From assembly GCF_947626835.1 (NCBI RefSeq), contig NZ_CANQTS010000025.1, positions 1-34,116 of the forward strand: a DNA stretch of 34,116 nt. Reading direction: 5' to 3'. Source of the DNA: an uncultured Acinetobacter sp. Its GTDB lineage: Bacteria > Pseudomonadota > Gammaproteobacteria > Pseudomonadales > Moraxellaceae. Shown here one piece after another: positions 25,067-34,116 of this stretch. Each line of letters starts with the position of its first letter. Within the stretch, counting starts at the first letter, position 1. The position numbers and the translations under genes were made by a program. The notes under the pieces were generated by a model, which did no database searches, had not been told where the DNA came from, and worked only from the letters and a program-made list of their open reading frames with translations.

Positions 25067-28000
25067 ATGCCACATTTAGACACCAACACAGACGTCACGC
25101 CAAAGCAGCGCAATACACTACGCAATATTTTGGTTTCAATTTTATTGATTTTTTTACTGCTTGGGGCCGCTTTGGTGGTGATGTTTTCAACCAATGCAGG
25201 CAGTCAATTTTTGTTGGATCGGGTGTTGGAACGTCAACAGATTATTCGCTATGAATATGAAGGCGGTAATTTGTGGCAGGGCTTAATTTTACGTAATGTG
25301 GCGCTCAATCTTGCCGCCGTGGATGTCAAAATTGACCGTGCTGATGTGAATTTAGGATGGCGAGCGATTTTAAATAAGGAAATTCATTTAAGCCGCGCTG
25401 ATGTGCAAAATTTACAAATCATCACCAAAAACCCACCCAGTGATGAGCCGTTTAAATTCAACCCAATTCGTCTGCCGTTTGTATTGCGTGTTGATCATGT
25501 TGATTTAGACCATTTGTTGATTGAAACATCAAGTGGCACGCAAGTGAATTTTTACGATGCCATCATTAACGATGCTCTATGGCAAGACACTAAACTTGAA
25601 TTTGCCGACACCAACGTCAGCATGGGTTATTTGTTGGTCAAAAATGCCACCGGCAGTATCGACTTTAAAGACAAATATCCTTTAGATGTGGTTGCTTTGG
25701 TTAATTTACCCAGCCTGAACAACAGTCTAAATATCCATGATATTCAGGTGGTGGCCACAGGCAGCTTAGACAGTATTCAAGCTGGTGTAGCAACCCGTAA
25801 TCCTGATTTATTGACCGGTTGGGTGGTGGTGCATCCGGTACGTAAAAATGTGCCTATGTTTGGGGCACTAAAATTTGCACAATATCACTTGCCATTTTTA
25901 ACCGAACAAAAATTATTTGCAGAAAAAGGCATTGCAAAGTTTAACGGTAATGCGCAAGGTTTAGGCATTGATTTAAACACCGATTTAACTGGAAAGGATA
26001 TTCCAAAAGGTCAATATACGGCGTCAATGTTTACCGACTTTGTCAATCAAATTGACATCCATGCTCTAAATGGGCAAGTGATGCAAGGCGCGGTCAATTT
26101 AGCCGGTGTGGTCAGTTGGAAAAATCAAGTGACTTGGGATCTACAAGGGCGCTTAGATAAAATTAACCCGAAGGACCCCATTATTCCACAGGTGGTCAAA
26201 GATTTTCTACCGCCGAGTTTAGATGCTGCAATTGCTTCAAAAGGTACGTTGGAAAATGGACTGCATTTAACTGCGGATGTAGATTTTGATCGCGATGAAA
26301 CATGGCAGCTTAACCTCGACCAAAATCCTCAGCAAGCCAATAAGCCACAGCCGCTTAATTTAGACATTGCATGGCGTGATTTAGACCGTGCCATGCCTTA
26401 TGTGGGGTGGTTAAGCAGTCAGCAAGGCAGTGCGCAAATCAGTCTGCTTGACGCTCAGCAAAACATTGCAGTGAAAACTGAAATTAAGCAACATGAGCAA
26501 AGCTTTTTGCCAACCGGGCAATATCAAGCCTTACTCAATATTAAAAATAATATTTTAAACATTCCGCAGTTTAACTATCAAGCTGACACAGGTGGCTTAA
26601 ATGGTACGGCAGTGGTGGAATTACCCGATGAAAAACGTCAACTCAAATGGCGCGCTAATTTAAATGCCAAGGATTTTAATCCACAAAGTTTGGCCAGCGC
26701 CTTACCGGTAGATCGTTTAAATGGTCAAGTGCTTGCCTCAGGTTATGCTTTACCCAACCAGCAAATTATTCAATTACAAAACATTAACCTGTTAGGTTGC
26801 TTAACACAGCAAAGTCAAACCGTGCGTTTAAGTGGGAAAAGTACAGCGGCAGTTTTGTTTCATGATGAAAAAGCCGGGGGTGGCTTTAAAGGCTATGCCG
26901 TCAATTATGAGGGGGATTTAGATGCCAGTGATATGCTGGTGTCTAAAGGAGGGCTGAATTTTAAAATTGCGGGTACGCCAGAGTTTTTAAATATTCAGCA
27001 CTTCCAACATCGTGGTATTGCAGGAAATATCTCAGCCAATGGGCAAGTGAATCTAGCCAATACTTTAAGTTGGAAAATCAATGCGGCTTTAAACCAATTT
27101 AAACCGCAGTATTTTGTTGCAGGTGTCAAAGGTGATATATCCGGTCAAGTCACCACTCAAGGCATATGGACCGACAAACTTAAACAAATTCAATTACAGC
27201 AACTCAAACTCACGGGTCAGTTAAATGGTAAGCCGCTACGTGGTCAGGGCAATCTATCTGTATTGCTTAAAAATGATCACAATGGCTTTGTGCCAAGTCA
27301 ATTTGAAGCCAATGGCTTGTATTTGGCCTATGCCAATAACCAATTGCAAGCCACAGGCAATGCGCAAAATCTACGTTTAAGTATTGATGCACCTGCTTTA
27401 TATGAGCTGTATCCGGGTTTACGTGGGCGAATCTATGGGAACTTAAATGTACAAGCTGCACCGCGCTTAAAAGCCACCGCCAATTTAGCAGTGGATGATT
27501 TTGGCTTGAATGACAGTTTGAGCATTAAAAAAATGCGTCTGCAAGGTGATTTACCCACCTCAACCCCCACAGCTACACAAATGCGTGGCACTTTACTCGG
27601 TTTGCGAGCTGGTGGACGTGAAATTCAACAAGGTGAAATTTCATTAAGTGGGAAATACAATGCACATGTATTAAAAGTACAAGCACAAAACCGCTTAAGC
27701 CAATTTTACGTACAGTTGGCAGGTGGTTTTACTGCCAATCATGATTGGCTGGGGCAAATCCAAAAAGGTGACTTTGACTCGCTTCGAACCCATTTAGTAC
27801 AACGTCAACATGCAGCTGTGGTGTATAACCAAGCCCGTCAAGAGTTACTAGTAGGTGCGCATTGTTGGGTTAGTCAACAAAGTCAATTGTGTGCCGATCA
27901 ACCCTTACGGATCAGTCCATCTAAAGGCAATGTGTCTTTGATCACACGTAACGTTAATTTAGATGATTTTGCAGCCTTTATGCCAGAAGGTTTGAGTATT

Positions 28001-29569
28001 ACCGGTTTAGTCAATGGTTATGCCAAAGCTGCATGGGCACAAGGACAGCAACCTAAACTTGATGCGCGTTTAGTCACACAAGACGGCAGCATTGGTTTAG
28101 CTGCTGAAGATCCTCAATATAACGCATCTAAAATCAACTATAAACAAGTGGCAGTGGTCGCCAAAAGCGTGTCACAAGGTTTAAAACTGCGCTTAGATGT
28201 CACTACACAAAACAGTGGTGAAGGTTATGCCGATGTGTTGATTGATCCGTATAGTGCGCGTAAAAACATCAGCGGCGATGTGGCTTTTAAAGACATTGAT
28301 CTGAAAATTGTAAAGCCATTTATTCAGGATGTGCGCTCTATTGGTGGGCATTTATCCTTTGCTGGTAAAGTGCAAGGTGCATTGAGCGCACCACAGCTCA
28401 ATGGTGATTTACGTCTCAAAGATGGCGCCATCAGCATGATTTCCTTGCCGGTGAATTTAACCAATATTCAACTGTATTCGGCAATTCGTCAAAATCAAGC
28501 CAGTATCAATGGTGCCTTTAACAGTGGGCGTGGGGTCGGTCAATTGACTGGTGCCATTGATTGGCGTAATGAGCCACGTATTCATCTGAAACTCAAAGGT
28601 GATGATCTGTTAATTCGCCAAGCGCCTTTGATTACTGCCATCGTCGATCCTGAAATTAGCATGGATGTGTTACCCGCACAGCGCCGTATTAGCGTAAATG
28701 GTGAAATTTATGTACCACGTGCTTTGATTTCCATGCCAGAAGCTTCGGCACCCGTGGTGAATGTGTCATCTGACGTGCGTATTGTGCAAGACGGACAGAA
28801 TCAATTGGCAATTTTACGTGCAGCCAAACCTTGGGATGTACGTGCTGATGTCATGGTACAATTGGGTGATCAAGTGATTTTCCAAGGCTTTGATAGTCGT
28901 ATTCCACTGTTGGGACGCTTATATTTATCACAGCGTGGTTTAGAAACAGCCATGCGTGCCAATGGGGCAATTGGGGTGTCTAAACGGGTAAAAATTGAAG
29001 CTTATGGACAAAGCTTGGATCTTAATCGTGCGATTGCACGTTTTAACGGACCACTGGCCAATCCAAGTTTAGATGTAGAAGCCAATAAGGTGGTACAAGG
29101 CAGCACAGTGGGTTTACGTGTTACAGGCAATGCGTCGAGTCCAAATATCCAAATCTATAATGATGCAGGCTTGTCTGAACAAGAGGCTTTAAATGCTTTA
29201 ATTACTGGTCGTATTAATGATGGGAATAGTGGGATTAGCCAAACAGAAGGTTTTAAGTCTGATGTAAATAATACCATTGCAGCGGCAGGCATTAGCATGG
29301 GCTTAGGCGGCACGCGTGCTTTAACCAATCAAATTGGACGTACCATTGGTTTAAGTGGTTTAGCTTTAGATGCGCAAGGCACAGGCGATGACACTCAAGT
29401 TTCGGTGACCGGTTATATTACCCCTGATTTATTTATTCGTTATGGCGTGGGAGTATTTACCCCAGTCAATAAATTGACCTTACGTTATCAGATGAATCAG
29501 CGTGTTTATGTTGAAGCCAGTCAAGCCTTAGAGCGCGCCGTGGATGTGTTCTACCATTGGAAGTTCTAA
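25067..29569 (+). CDS. tamB: TamB, inner-membrane-anchored lipid bridge
   Basis: 1500 residues against about 1260 in E. coli. An N-terminal membrane anchor (residues 19-43, ILVSILLIFLLLGAALVVM) is followed by a very long beta-rich AsmA/VPS13-like rod of repeating amphipathic strands, and then the DUF490/TamB C-terminal domain (NALITGRINDG, then TPDLFIRYGVGVF near the end). It ends in Phe. It spans the periplasm to contact TamA and is thought to carry phospholipids. It is in an operon with tamA; the ribosome site is weak (AGGG about 12 bases upstream), perhaps relying on coupling. Confidence 0.92.
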   Translation: MPHLDTNTDVTPKQRNTLRNILVSILLIFLLLGAALVVMFSTNAGSQFLLDRVLERQQIIRYEYEGGNLWQGLILRNVALNLAAVDVKIDRADVNLGWRAILNKEIHLSRADVQNLQIITKNPPSDEPFKFNPIRLPFVLRVDHVDLDHLLIETSSGTQVNFYDAIINDALWQDTKLEFADTNVSMGYLLVKNATGSIDFKDKYPLDVVALVNLPSLNNSLNIHDIQVVATGSLDSIQAGVATRNPDLLTGWVVVHPVRKNVPMFGALKFAQYHLPFLTEQKLFAEKGIAKFNGNAQGLGIDLNTDLTGKDIPKGQYTASMFTDFVNQIDIHALNGQVMQGAVNLAGVVSWKNQVTWDLQGRLDKINPKDPIIPQVVKDFLPPSLDAAIASKGTLENGLHLTADVDFDRDETWQLNLDQNPQQANKPQPLNLDIAWRDLDRAMPYVGWLSSQQGSAQISLLDAQQNIAVKTEIKQHEQSFLPTGQYQALLNIKNNILNIPQFNYQADTGGLNGTAVVELPDEKRQLKWRANLNAKDFNPQSLASALPVDRLNGQVLASGYALPNQQIIQLQNINLLGCLTQQSQTVRLSGKSTAAVLFHDEKAGGGFKGYAVNYEGDLDASDMLVSKGGLNFKIAGTPEFLNIQHFQHRGIAGNISANGQVNLANTLSWKINAALNQFKPQYFVAGVKGDISGQVTTQGIWTDKLKQIQLQQLKLTGQLNGKPLRGQGNLSVLLKNDHNGFVPSQFEANGLYLAYANNQLQATGNAQNLRLSIDAPALYELYPGLRGRIYGNLNVQAAPRLKATANLAVDDFGLNDSLSIKKMRLQGDLPTSTPTATQMRGTLLGLRAGGREIQQGEISLSGKYNAHVLKVQAQNRLSQFYVQLAGGFTANHDWLGQIQKGDFDSLRTHLVQRQHAAVVYNQARQELLVGAHCWVSQQSQLCADQPLRISPSKGNVSLITRNVNLDDFAAFMPEGLSITGLVNGYAKAAWAQGQQPKLDARLVTQDGSIGLAAEDPQYNASKINYKQVAVVAKSVSQGLKLRLDVTTQNSGEGYADVLIDPYSARKNISGDVAFKDIDLKIVKPFIQDVRSIGGHLSFAGKVQGALSAPQLNGDLRLKDGAISMISLPVNLTNIQLYSAIRQNQASINGAFNSGRGVGQLTGAIDWRNEPRIHLKLKGDDLLIRQAPLITAIVDPEISMDVLPAQRRISVNGEIYVPRALISMPEASAPVVNVSSDVRIVQDGQNQLAILRAAKPWDVRADVMVQLGDQVIFQGFDSRIPLLGRLYLSQRGLETAMRANGAIGVSKRVKIEAYGQSLDLNRAIARFNGPLANPSLDVEANKVVQGSTVGLRVTGNASSPNIQIYNDAGLSEQEALNALITGRINDGNSGISQTEGFKSDVNNTIAAAGISMGLGGTRALTNQIGRTIGLSGLALDAQGTGDDTQVSVTGYITPDLFIRYGVGVFTPVNKLTLRYQMNQRVYVEASQALERAVDVFYHWKF

Positions 29570-29576
29570 ATGCTAT

Positions 29577-29602
29577 AGCGCTCTTCGGAGCGCTTTTTTT
29601 TA
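29577..29602 (+). terminator. Terminator after tamB
   Basis: AGCGCTC, TTCG loop, GAGCGCT and nine Ts. Confidence 0.92.
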
Positions 29603-29609
29603 TTGAGGC

Positions 29610-29637
29610 TTTACAGCGCCTTTAGTTCGATTATTAT
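29610..29637 (+). promoter_or_regulatory. Promoter of the lipoprotein gene
   Basis: TTTACA (29610-29615), 16-base spacer, TATTAT (29632-29637), 21 bases before the ATG. Confidence 0.45.
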
Positions 29638-29658
29638 AGCCTGCAACAGGAGAGATTC

Positions 29659-30018
29659 ATGAAAAAGTTATTTACTTTATCAATTGTAGCGGCACTGGTC
29701 GGTTGTGCGGAAAAACCACCGTTAACCCCTGAACAGCAATGGCAAGGCTATTGCAAAAGTGTAGGTAATGCTGCACGTACCATTATGCTTGATCGTCAAA
29801 ACTCGATTGAAAAGCAAGCCGCGATTGAGCATGCTGAAAAGCTTGAAGACCCAACCACCAAGAAATTTATTTTAGAAATTATTGAAGAGGTCTATCAACT
29901 ATCAAGCGATCAAGTCAATGACAATCCAAGTGAAAAGCGTGAAAAAATTCGTGCTGAGGTGACCGAGCGTTGTCAAAGTACCCCATTTGATGAAATCCCA
30001 GAATACAAACCGTTCTAA
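29659..30018 (+). CDS. Small lipoprotein of unknown function
   Basis: 119 residues with a lipoprotein signal: basic start (MKKLF), hydrophobic core and lipobox LVGC with Cys16 as the lipidated residue. Ala at +2 after the Cys favours outer-membrane sorting. The mature part is helical and charged, with two further Cys (in GYCKS and ERCQS) that may form a disulfide. AGGAG lies seven to eight bases upstream of the ATG. No family recognised. Its stop codon lies in the loop of its own terminator. Confidence 0.85.
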   Translation: MKKLFTLSIVAALVGCAEKPPLTPEQQWQGYCKSVGNAARTIMLDRQNSIEKQAAIEHAEKLEDPTTKKFILEIIEEVYQLSSDQVNDNPSEKREKIRAEVTERCQSTPFDEIPEYKPF

Positions 30019-30032
30019 GGAACGGTTTTTTT
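30008..30032 (+). terminator. Terminator overlapping the lipoprotein stop codon
   Basis: AACCGTTC (30008-30015), loop TAAG including the TAA stop, GAACGGTT (30020-30027) and a T-run. Confidence 0.88.
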
Positions 30033-30052
30033 GTATCAAAATTTAAGATCTT

Positions 30053-30081
30053 TTGTGATTATGTGTTGAGCTCCTTATACT
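30053..30081 (+). promoter_or_regulatory. Promoter of the 175-aa secreted protein gene
   Basis: TTGTGA (30053-30058), 17-base spacer, TATACT (30076-30081), 47 bases before the ATG. Confidence 0.5.
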
Positions 30082-30128
30082 TTAGTATTGGTTAATTTTT
30101 AACCAGTAGCCATAAAAGGATACATATT

Positions 30129-30656
30129 ATGCAAAAGCTTAAACATGCTCTACTTGGGGTATTTTATTGTTTCGCATGCATGTTCGCCACATCGGCTTAT
30201 GCAGAATCTAAGGTTGCATTGGCTGAATTACAAGCCCTACAACATTCAAACTTACAGCAGTATCAATCCATTAGTGCAGCCGCTTTGGCTCAAGCCAATT
30301 GTGCTGATTTGGCAGTATACGCATCAAATAATCAGCGTGACCTACAAAATTTGATGACGTATGCACAAAATTTATCTCAAGCACCTTCACAAGTACCAGA
30401 AAAAGGCGGATTATTAAGAAGTTTAGTGAGTGCTGGTGCAAACTTTATTCCTATTCCTGGCGCAAATTTAGTTGCAGAAGCGGCCGGTAATAATTTTCTT
30501 GATGGTGCCAAGAGCATTTTTAGTTTTAATAGGGAACGTAAACAAAACCAACAGGTCAATGATCAGACTGAAGCCGTTTTGGCACGTTATCGCTTACAAC
30601 AACAAGAAGGTCAATTTATTCAAATGGAGCGCACTCAAAAGGGCTGTATTGCTTAA
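30129..30656 (+). CDS. Secreted protein of unknown function
   Basis: 175 residues. A signal peptide (cut after SAYA, residue 25) is followed by an Ala/Gln-rich helical domain, a glycine-containing hydrophobic hairpin (LVSAGANFIPIPGANLVAEAAGNNFLDG) and a Gln-rich helical tail with a final Cys (KGCIA). Two Cys in the mature protein (NCADL and the C-terminal one) could form a disulfide. AGGA lies about nine bases upstream of the ATG. No family recognised. Confidence 0.75.
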   Translation: MQKLKHALLGVFYCFACMFATSAYAESKVALAELQALQHSNLQQYQSISAAALAQANCADLAVYASNNQRDLQNLMTYAQNLSQAPSQVPEKGGLLRSLVSAGANFIPIPGANLVAEAAGNNFLDGAKSIFSFNRERKQNQQVNDQTEAVLARYRLQQQEGQFIQMERTQKGCIA

Positions 30657-30674
30657 CTTTCCCAACAATAAACT

Positions 30675-30704
30675 TTGGCACTTAAACAAAAAAGCGGCTA
30701 TAAC
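30675..30704 (+). promoter_or_regulatory. Promoter of the 89-aa gene
   Basis: TTGGCA (30675-30680), 18-base spacer, TATAAC (30699-30704), followed by a strong AAGGAGT ribosome site at 30726-30732. Confidence 0.5.
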
Positions 30705-30738
30705 AAGACTATAAACACAACAAAAAAGGAGTCAAGTC

Positions 30739-31008
30739 ATGGAAGTGGTCGGTTATTTAAATCATGATGATTTTTTACTTGAAGATGGACACAGCATGAT
30801 GGTCTTAGGCAAAGGCGGCTATGTGTTGCATTGTGGCGATCAGGTCATCTTACGTGATTGTATTGATGAGCAAGCACAACGTTATTTGGTCACCATTCGT
30901 TTTGCCGATTGCCTTGTAGATTTACTACATGAAGATCAAATGATTTTAAAATTTGTCGGTGATCGGGCGAATTTTCAGCAGTATATAAAATCAAGTACTG
31001 TACACTAA
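30739..31008 (+). CDS. Small cytoplasmic protein of unknown function
   Basis: 89 residues, acidic, beta-rich in appearance (VVGYLNHDDFLLEDGHSMMVLG), with four Cys (HCGDQ, RDCID, ADCLV and no clear metal pair) and no signal or membrane segment. A near-consensus ribosome site and its own promoter-like sequence support it as a real gene. No function assigned. Confidence 0.75.
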   Translation: MEVVGYLNHDDFLLEDGHSMMVLGKGGYVLHCGDQVILRDCIDEQAQRYLVTIRFADCLVDLLHEDQMILKFVGDRANFQQYIKSSTVH

Positions 31009-31031
31009 GGTGGAATGGATTTTTTCAAATA

Positions 31032-31060
31032 AAAAGGACAACATACGCTTGTCTTTTTTA
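31032..31060 (+). terminator. Terminator after the 89-aa gene
   Basis: AAAAAGGACAA and TTGTCTTTTTT form a stem with one bulged G, followed by Ts. The rest of the stretch to the acnB start (about 240 bases) is AT-rich with no gene and must hold the acnB promoter. Confidence 0.55.
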
Positions 31061-31303
31061 TGACTAATCTTCTTAAACTTAGTTTGCCTAAAGACACTGT
31101 GTTGCTTTTAGCAGCAATATATGCTCATGGAATAAACGATCTAGACATCATTTAGATAGAAAATAATGAGCATCACAAACAAATACTTTAGGCGCATTAA
31201 CTTTTAACGTGAATTTTAGTAATATTTTGCTGTCCATATTGTTTACGAAGCTTTATACAAGCAGGAAATCGTAAATAATTTTTTAAAAAAGAGGAATAAC
31301 ACC

Positions 31304-33943
31304 GTGCTAGAAGCTTACCGCCAACACGTTGAAGAACGTGCCGCACTCGGAGTCCCACCGAAGCCACTTGATGATGCTCAAACAGCTGCATTAGTTGAAT
31401 TATTAAAGAACCCACCAGCGGGTGAAGAAGCATACTTAGTTGATTTGCTTGAAAACCGTGTTCCAGCGGGTGTTGACCAAGCTGCTTATGTAAAAGCTGC
31501 TTTCTTAGCTGCTTTGGCAAAAGGTGAAGCGACTTCTCCACTAGTTTCTAAAGAACGTGCGGTTTACCTACTAGGTACAATGCTTGGTGGTTATAACGTT
31601 GCTCCTTTAGTTGAACTTCTTGACAACGCTGAGCTTGCTGAACTTGCAGCTGCAGCACTTAAGAAGACCCTTCTTGTATTTGATGCATTCCACGACGTTG
31701 CCGATAAAGCAAAAGCGGGTAATGCCAATGCTCAAGCAGTGCTTCAGTCTTGGGCTGACGCTGAATGGTTCACAAGCCGTCCAGACGTGCCAACTGAAAT
31801 CAAATTAACTGTTTTCAAAGTGACTGGCGAAACTAACACAGACGACTTGTCACCTGCACAAGACGCATGGAGCCGTCCAGATATTCCATTGCACGCAAAT
31901 GCAATGCTTAAAAACGTACGTGACGGGATTAACCCAGAAGTACCAGGCGAAGTGGGTCCTTTAAGCCAAATCAAAGAATTGATCGCTAAAGGCAACCAAG
32001 TTGCTTACGTAGGTGACGTTGTAGGTACAGGTTCAAGCCGTAAATCTGCAACTAACTCTGTACTTTGGTTCTTCGGTCAAGACCTTCCACACATTCCAAA
32101 CAAGAAAGATGGCGGCTACTGCTTAGGTTCTAAGATTGCACCAATTTTCTTTAACACTATGGAAGATGCGGGCGCGTTACCGATTGAAATCGATGTTCAA
32201 AACATGAACATGGGCGACGAAATCGTTCTTAACATTGACCACGCTGCTGCAAAAGTTACTGCGTCTAAGAACGGCGAGCAAATTGCTGAAGCTGAACTTA
32301 AAACTCCAGTACTTCTTGACGAAGTGCGTGCTGGTGGCCGTATCAACTTAATCGTTGGTCGTGGTTTAACCACTAAAGCGCGTGAAGCTTTAGGTCTTGA
32401 GCCATCTACATTATTCCGTACGCCAGTTCAACCTGCTGCTAACGCAAAAGGTTTTACTTTAGCGCAGAAGATGGTAGGTCGTGCTTGTGGTCTTCCTGAA
32501 GGTCAAGGCGTACTTCCGGGTACTTACTGCGAACCTAAGATGACAACTGTGGGTTCTCAAGATACTACAGGTCCAATGACACGTGACGAACTTAAAGATT
32601 TAGCATGCTTAGGCTTCTCGGCTGACCTTGTTATGCAATCTTTCTGTCACACAGCGGCTTATCCAAAACCAGTTGACGTAACAACGCACCACACACTTCC
32701 TGATTTCATCATGAACCGTGGCGGTGTATCACTACGTCCAGGTGACGGTATTATCCACTCTTGGTTAAACCGTATGCTTCTTCCAGATACAGTAGGTACT
32801 GGTGGTGACTCGCATACTCGTTTCCCAATTGGTATTTCATTCCCAGCGGGTTCTGGTCTTGTTGCGTTTGCTGCGGCAACTGGTGTTATGCCACTTGATA
32901 TGCCTGAATCTATCCTTGTGAAATTCAAAGGTAAGATGCAACCTGGTATCACTTTACGTGACCTTGTACATGCAATCCCTTACGTTGCGATCCAACAAGG
33001 TGATTTAACGGTTGAGAAAAAAGGTAAGAAAAACATCTTCTCTGGTCGTATCCTTGAGATCGATCTTTCAGAAATGGAAACTGACCTTACTGTTGAGCAA
33101 GCATTTGAGTTATCTGATGCATCTGCTGAACGTTCTGCTGCTGGTTGTGCGATCACTCTTTCTGAAGAGAAAGTTGCTGAATACCTACGCTCTAACATCA
33201 CTATGCTTAAGTGGATGATTGCTGAAGGTTATGGCGATGCGCGTACAATGGCACGCCGTGTTGAAAACATGGAAAAATGGTTAGCGAACCCATCACTTCT
33301 TAAAGCTGATGCTGACGCTGAATACACCAAAGTGTATGAAATTGACCTTGCAACCATCACTGAGCCAGTACTTTGCTGTCCAAACGACCCAGATGACGCG
33401 AAATTGTTATCTGACGTTCAAGGTGTGAAAATTGACGAAGTATTCGTTGGTTCATGTATGACTAACATCGGTCACTTCCGTGCAGCGGGTAAATTGTTAG
33501 AAAAAGTACCAGGTGGTTCTTTATCTACACGTCTTTGGTTAGCGCCGCCTACGCGTATGGACGAGCGTCAATTGATGGACGAAGGTTTCTATAACATTTA
33601 TGGTAAAGCTGGCGCGCGTACTGAAATGCCAGGTTGTTCATTATGTATGGGTAACCAAGCACGTGTAGCACCAAACACGACTTGTGTATCTACATCTACA
33701 CGTAACTTCCCTAACCGTTTAGGTCAAGGTGCAAACGTTTACTTAGCGTCTGCTGAGCTTGCGTCTGTTGCTGCTGTATTAGGTAAATTACCTACGCCAG
33801 AAGAATACCAACAATATGCAACTCAAATTGACAGCATGTCTTCTGACATCTATCAATACTTAAGCTTCGACAAAATGGATGCGTACACTGACGCGTCTAA
33901 AGATGTTGATACTAAGAAAATTGCTGCTGCTCAATTAACTTAA
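31304..33943 (+). CDS. acnB: Aconitate hydratase B
   Basis: The main TCA-cycle aconitase, isomerising citrate to isocitrate through a 4Fe-4S cluster. 879 residues (E. coli 865). The AcnB domain order is kept: N-terminal HEAT-like domain (MLEAYRQHVEERAALGVPP), swivel domain with GSSRKSATNSV, then the catalytic core with TTGPMTRDEL, GTGGDSHTRFPIG, GSCMTNIGHFRAAG (first cluster Cys, about residue 719) and PGCSLCMGN (the other two, about 777 and 780). The start is GTG at 31304 with AGAGGA about nine bases upstream. Leu and Val codons (CTT, GTT) differ from the neighbours. A strong terminator follows. Confidence 0.99.
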   Translation: MLEAYRQHVEERAALGVPPKPLDDAQTAALVELLKNPPAGEEAYLVDLLENRVPAGVDQAAYVKAAFLAALAKGEATSPLVSKERAVYLLGTMLGGYNVAPLVELLDNAELAELAAAALKKTLLVFDAFHDVADKAKAGNANAQAVLQSWADAEWFTSRPDVPTEIKLTVFKVTGETNTDDLSPAQDAWSRPDIPLHANAMLKNVRDGINPEVPGEVGPLSQIKELIAKGNQVAYVGDVVGTGSSRKSATNSVLWFFGQDLPHIPNKKDGGYCLGSKIAPIFFNTMEDAGALPIEIDVQNMNMGDEIVLNIDHAAAKVTASKNGEQIAEAELKTPVLLDEVRAGGRINLIVGRGLTTKAREALGLEPSTLFRTPVQPAANAKGFTLAQKMVGRACGLPEGQGVLPGTYCEPKMTTVGSQDTTGPMTRDELKDLACLGFSADLVMQSFCHTAAYPKPVDVTTHHTLPDFIMNRGGVSLRPGDGIIHSWLNRMLLPDTVGTGGDSHTRFPIGISFPAGSGLVAFAAATGVMPLDMPESILVKFKGKMQPGITLRDLVHAIPYVAIQQGDLTVEKKGKKNIFSGRILEIDLSEMETDLTVEQAFELSDASAERSAAGCAITLSEEKVAEYLRSNITMLKWMIAEGYGDARTMARRVENMEKWLANPSLLKADADAEYTKVYEIDLATITEPVLCCPNDPDDAKLLSDVQGVKIDEVFVGSCMTNIGHFRAAGKLLEKVPGGSLSTRLWLAPPTRMDERQLMDEGFYNIYGKAGARTEMPGCSLCMGNQARVAPNTTCVSTSTRNFPNRLGQGANVYLASAELASVAAVLGKLPTPEEYQQYATQIDSMSSDIYQYLSFDKMDAYTDASKDVDTKKIAAAQLT

Positions 33944-33969
33944 TGTGTAGTTGATTAAAAAGTAGTTTA

Positions 33970-34004
33970 AAATAAGGGCTGATTAATTCAGCCCTTATTT
34001 TTTT
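33970..34004 (+). terminator. Terminator after acnB
   Basis: A 13-bp stem, AAATAAGGGCTGA (33970-33982) and TCAGCCCTTATTT (33988-34000), with more Ts. Confidence 0.93.
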
Positions 34005-34039
34005 TGAGTAAAAAATGCATAAACCAAATATTTTTAAAT

Positions 34040-34116
34040 ATGGGCGAATTCAAACATGAGGTGCGACAGTTTGAAAAGTCTTATGATAATCAACAAGCTG
34101 AGCAAATTTCTCTAAT
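34040..34116 (+). CDS. Possible start of an ORF cut by the window end
   Basis: An ATG at 34040 opens a frame to the end of the window (about 25 codons, MGEFKHEVRQFEKSYDN). No ribosome site is seen, so it may be chance or the remnant of a gene. Confidence 0.2.
   Translation, partial: MGEFKHEVRQFEKSYDNQQAEQISL

Overview
The window looks like an Acinetobacter chromosome, or a close relative in the Moraxellaceae. The support is a roughly 40 % GC core, TTA/TTG-rich leucine codons, rho-independent terminators with TTCG loops, and proteins such as an OsmC-YcaO fusion, TamA/TamB, AcnB and an ABC1 kinase beside folB/folK. The genus is inferred from overall resemblance; no 16S or marker search was possible.

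Region 1 (1 to about 3565) is the right end of an integrated mobile element. It is AT-rich. It carries a DUF3987 P-loop protein of the kind found in phage satellites and genomic islands. Directly downstream is a symmetric array of 8-bp GTGACTAA repeats that resembles a replication-origin or initiator-binding array. A lone opposite-strand cargo gene follows, encoding a zinc-finger/HNH-like protein. The element appears to end at a CCACCA-type RNA-gene 3' tail plus a terminator (about 3544-3600), which I read as the right attachment junction. Its integrase and left end would lie upstream of the window.

Region 2 (3.8-17.8 kb) is core housekeeping: ycaO (OsmC fusion), a small ORF, queG and nnr divergent (the same arrangement as E. 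coli yjeS/yjeF), acyP converging on ruvC with overlapping stop codons, fxsA, a LysE/RhtB exporter converging on a small basic protein, a zinc-ribbon membrane protein, metK and tkt divergent across about 500 bp, a small conserved ORF, a decayed GNAT acetyltransferase, a secreted YceI protein, and a class-I glutamine amidotransferase homologue that has lost its nucleophilic cysteine.

Region 3 (18-31 kb) holds an ABC1/UbiB-family kinase, overlapping folB-folK for folate synthesis, an MFS (LplT-like) transporter co-transcribed with coq7 (ubiquinone synthesis), and the tamA-tamB outer-membrane assembly/lipid-transport pair with an unusually enlarged TamA. Three small genes follow: a lipoprotein, a secreted protein and a cytoplasmic protein, each with its own promoter-like sequence. 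Region 4 (31.3-34 kb) is acnB with a strong terminator.

The best candidates for something undescribed are the repeat array next to the DUF3987 gene together with the zinc-finger cargo gene at the element end. After these come the nucleophile-less amidotransferase, the divergent FolK and the enlarged TamA.
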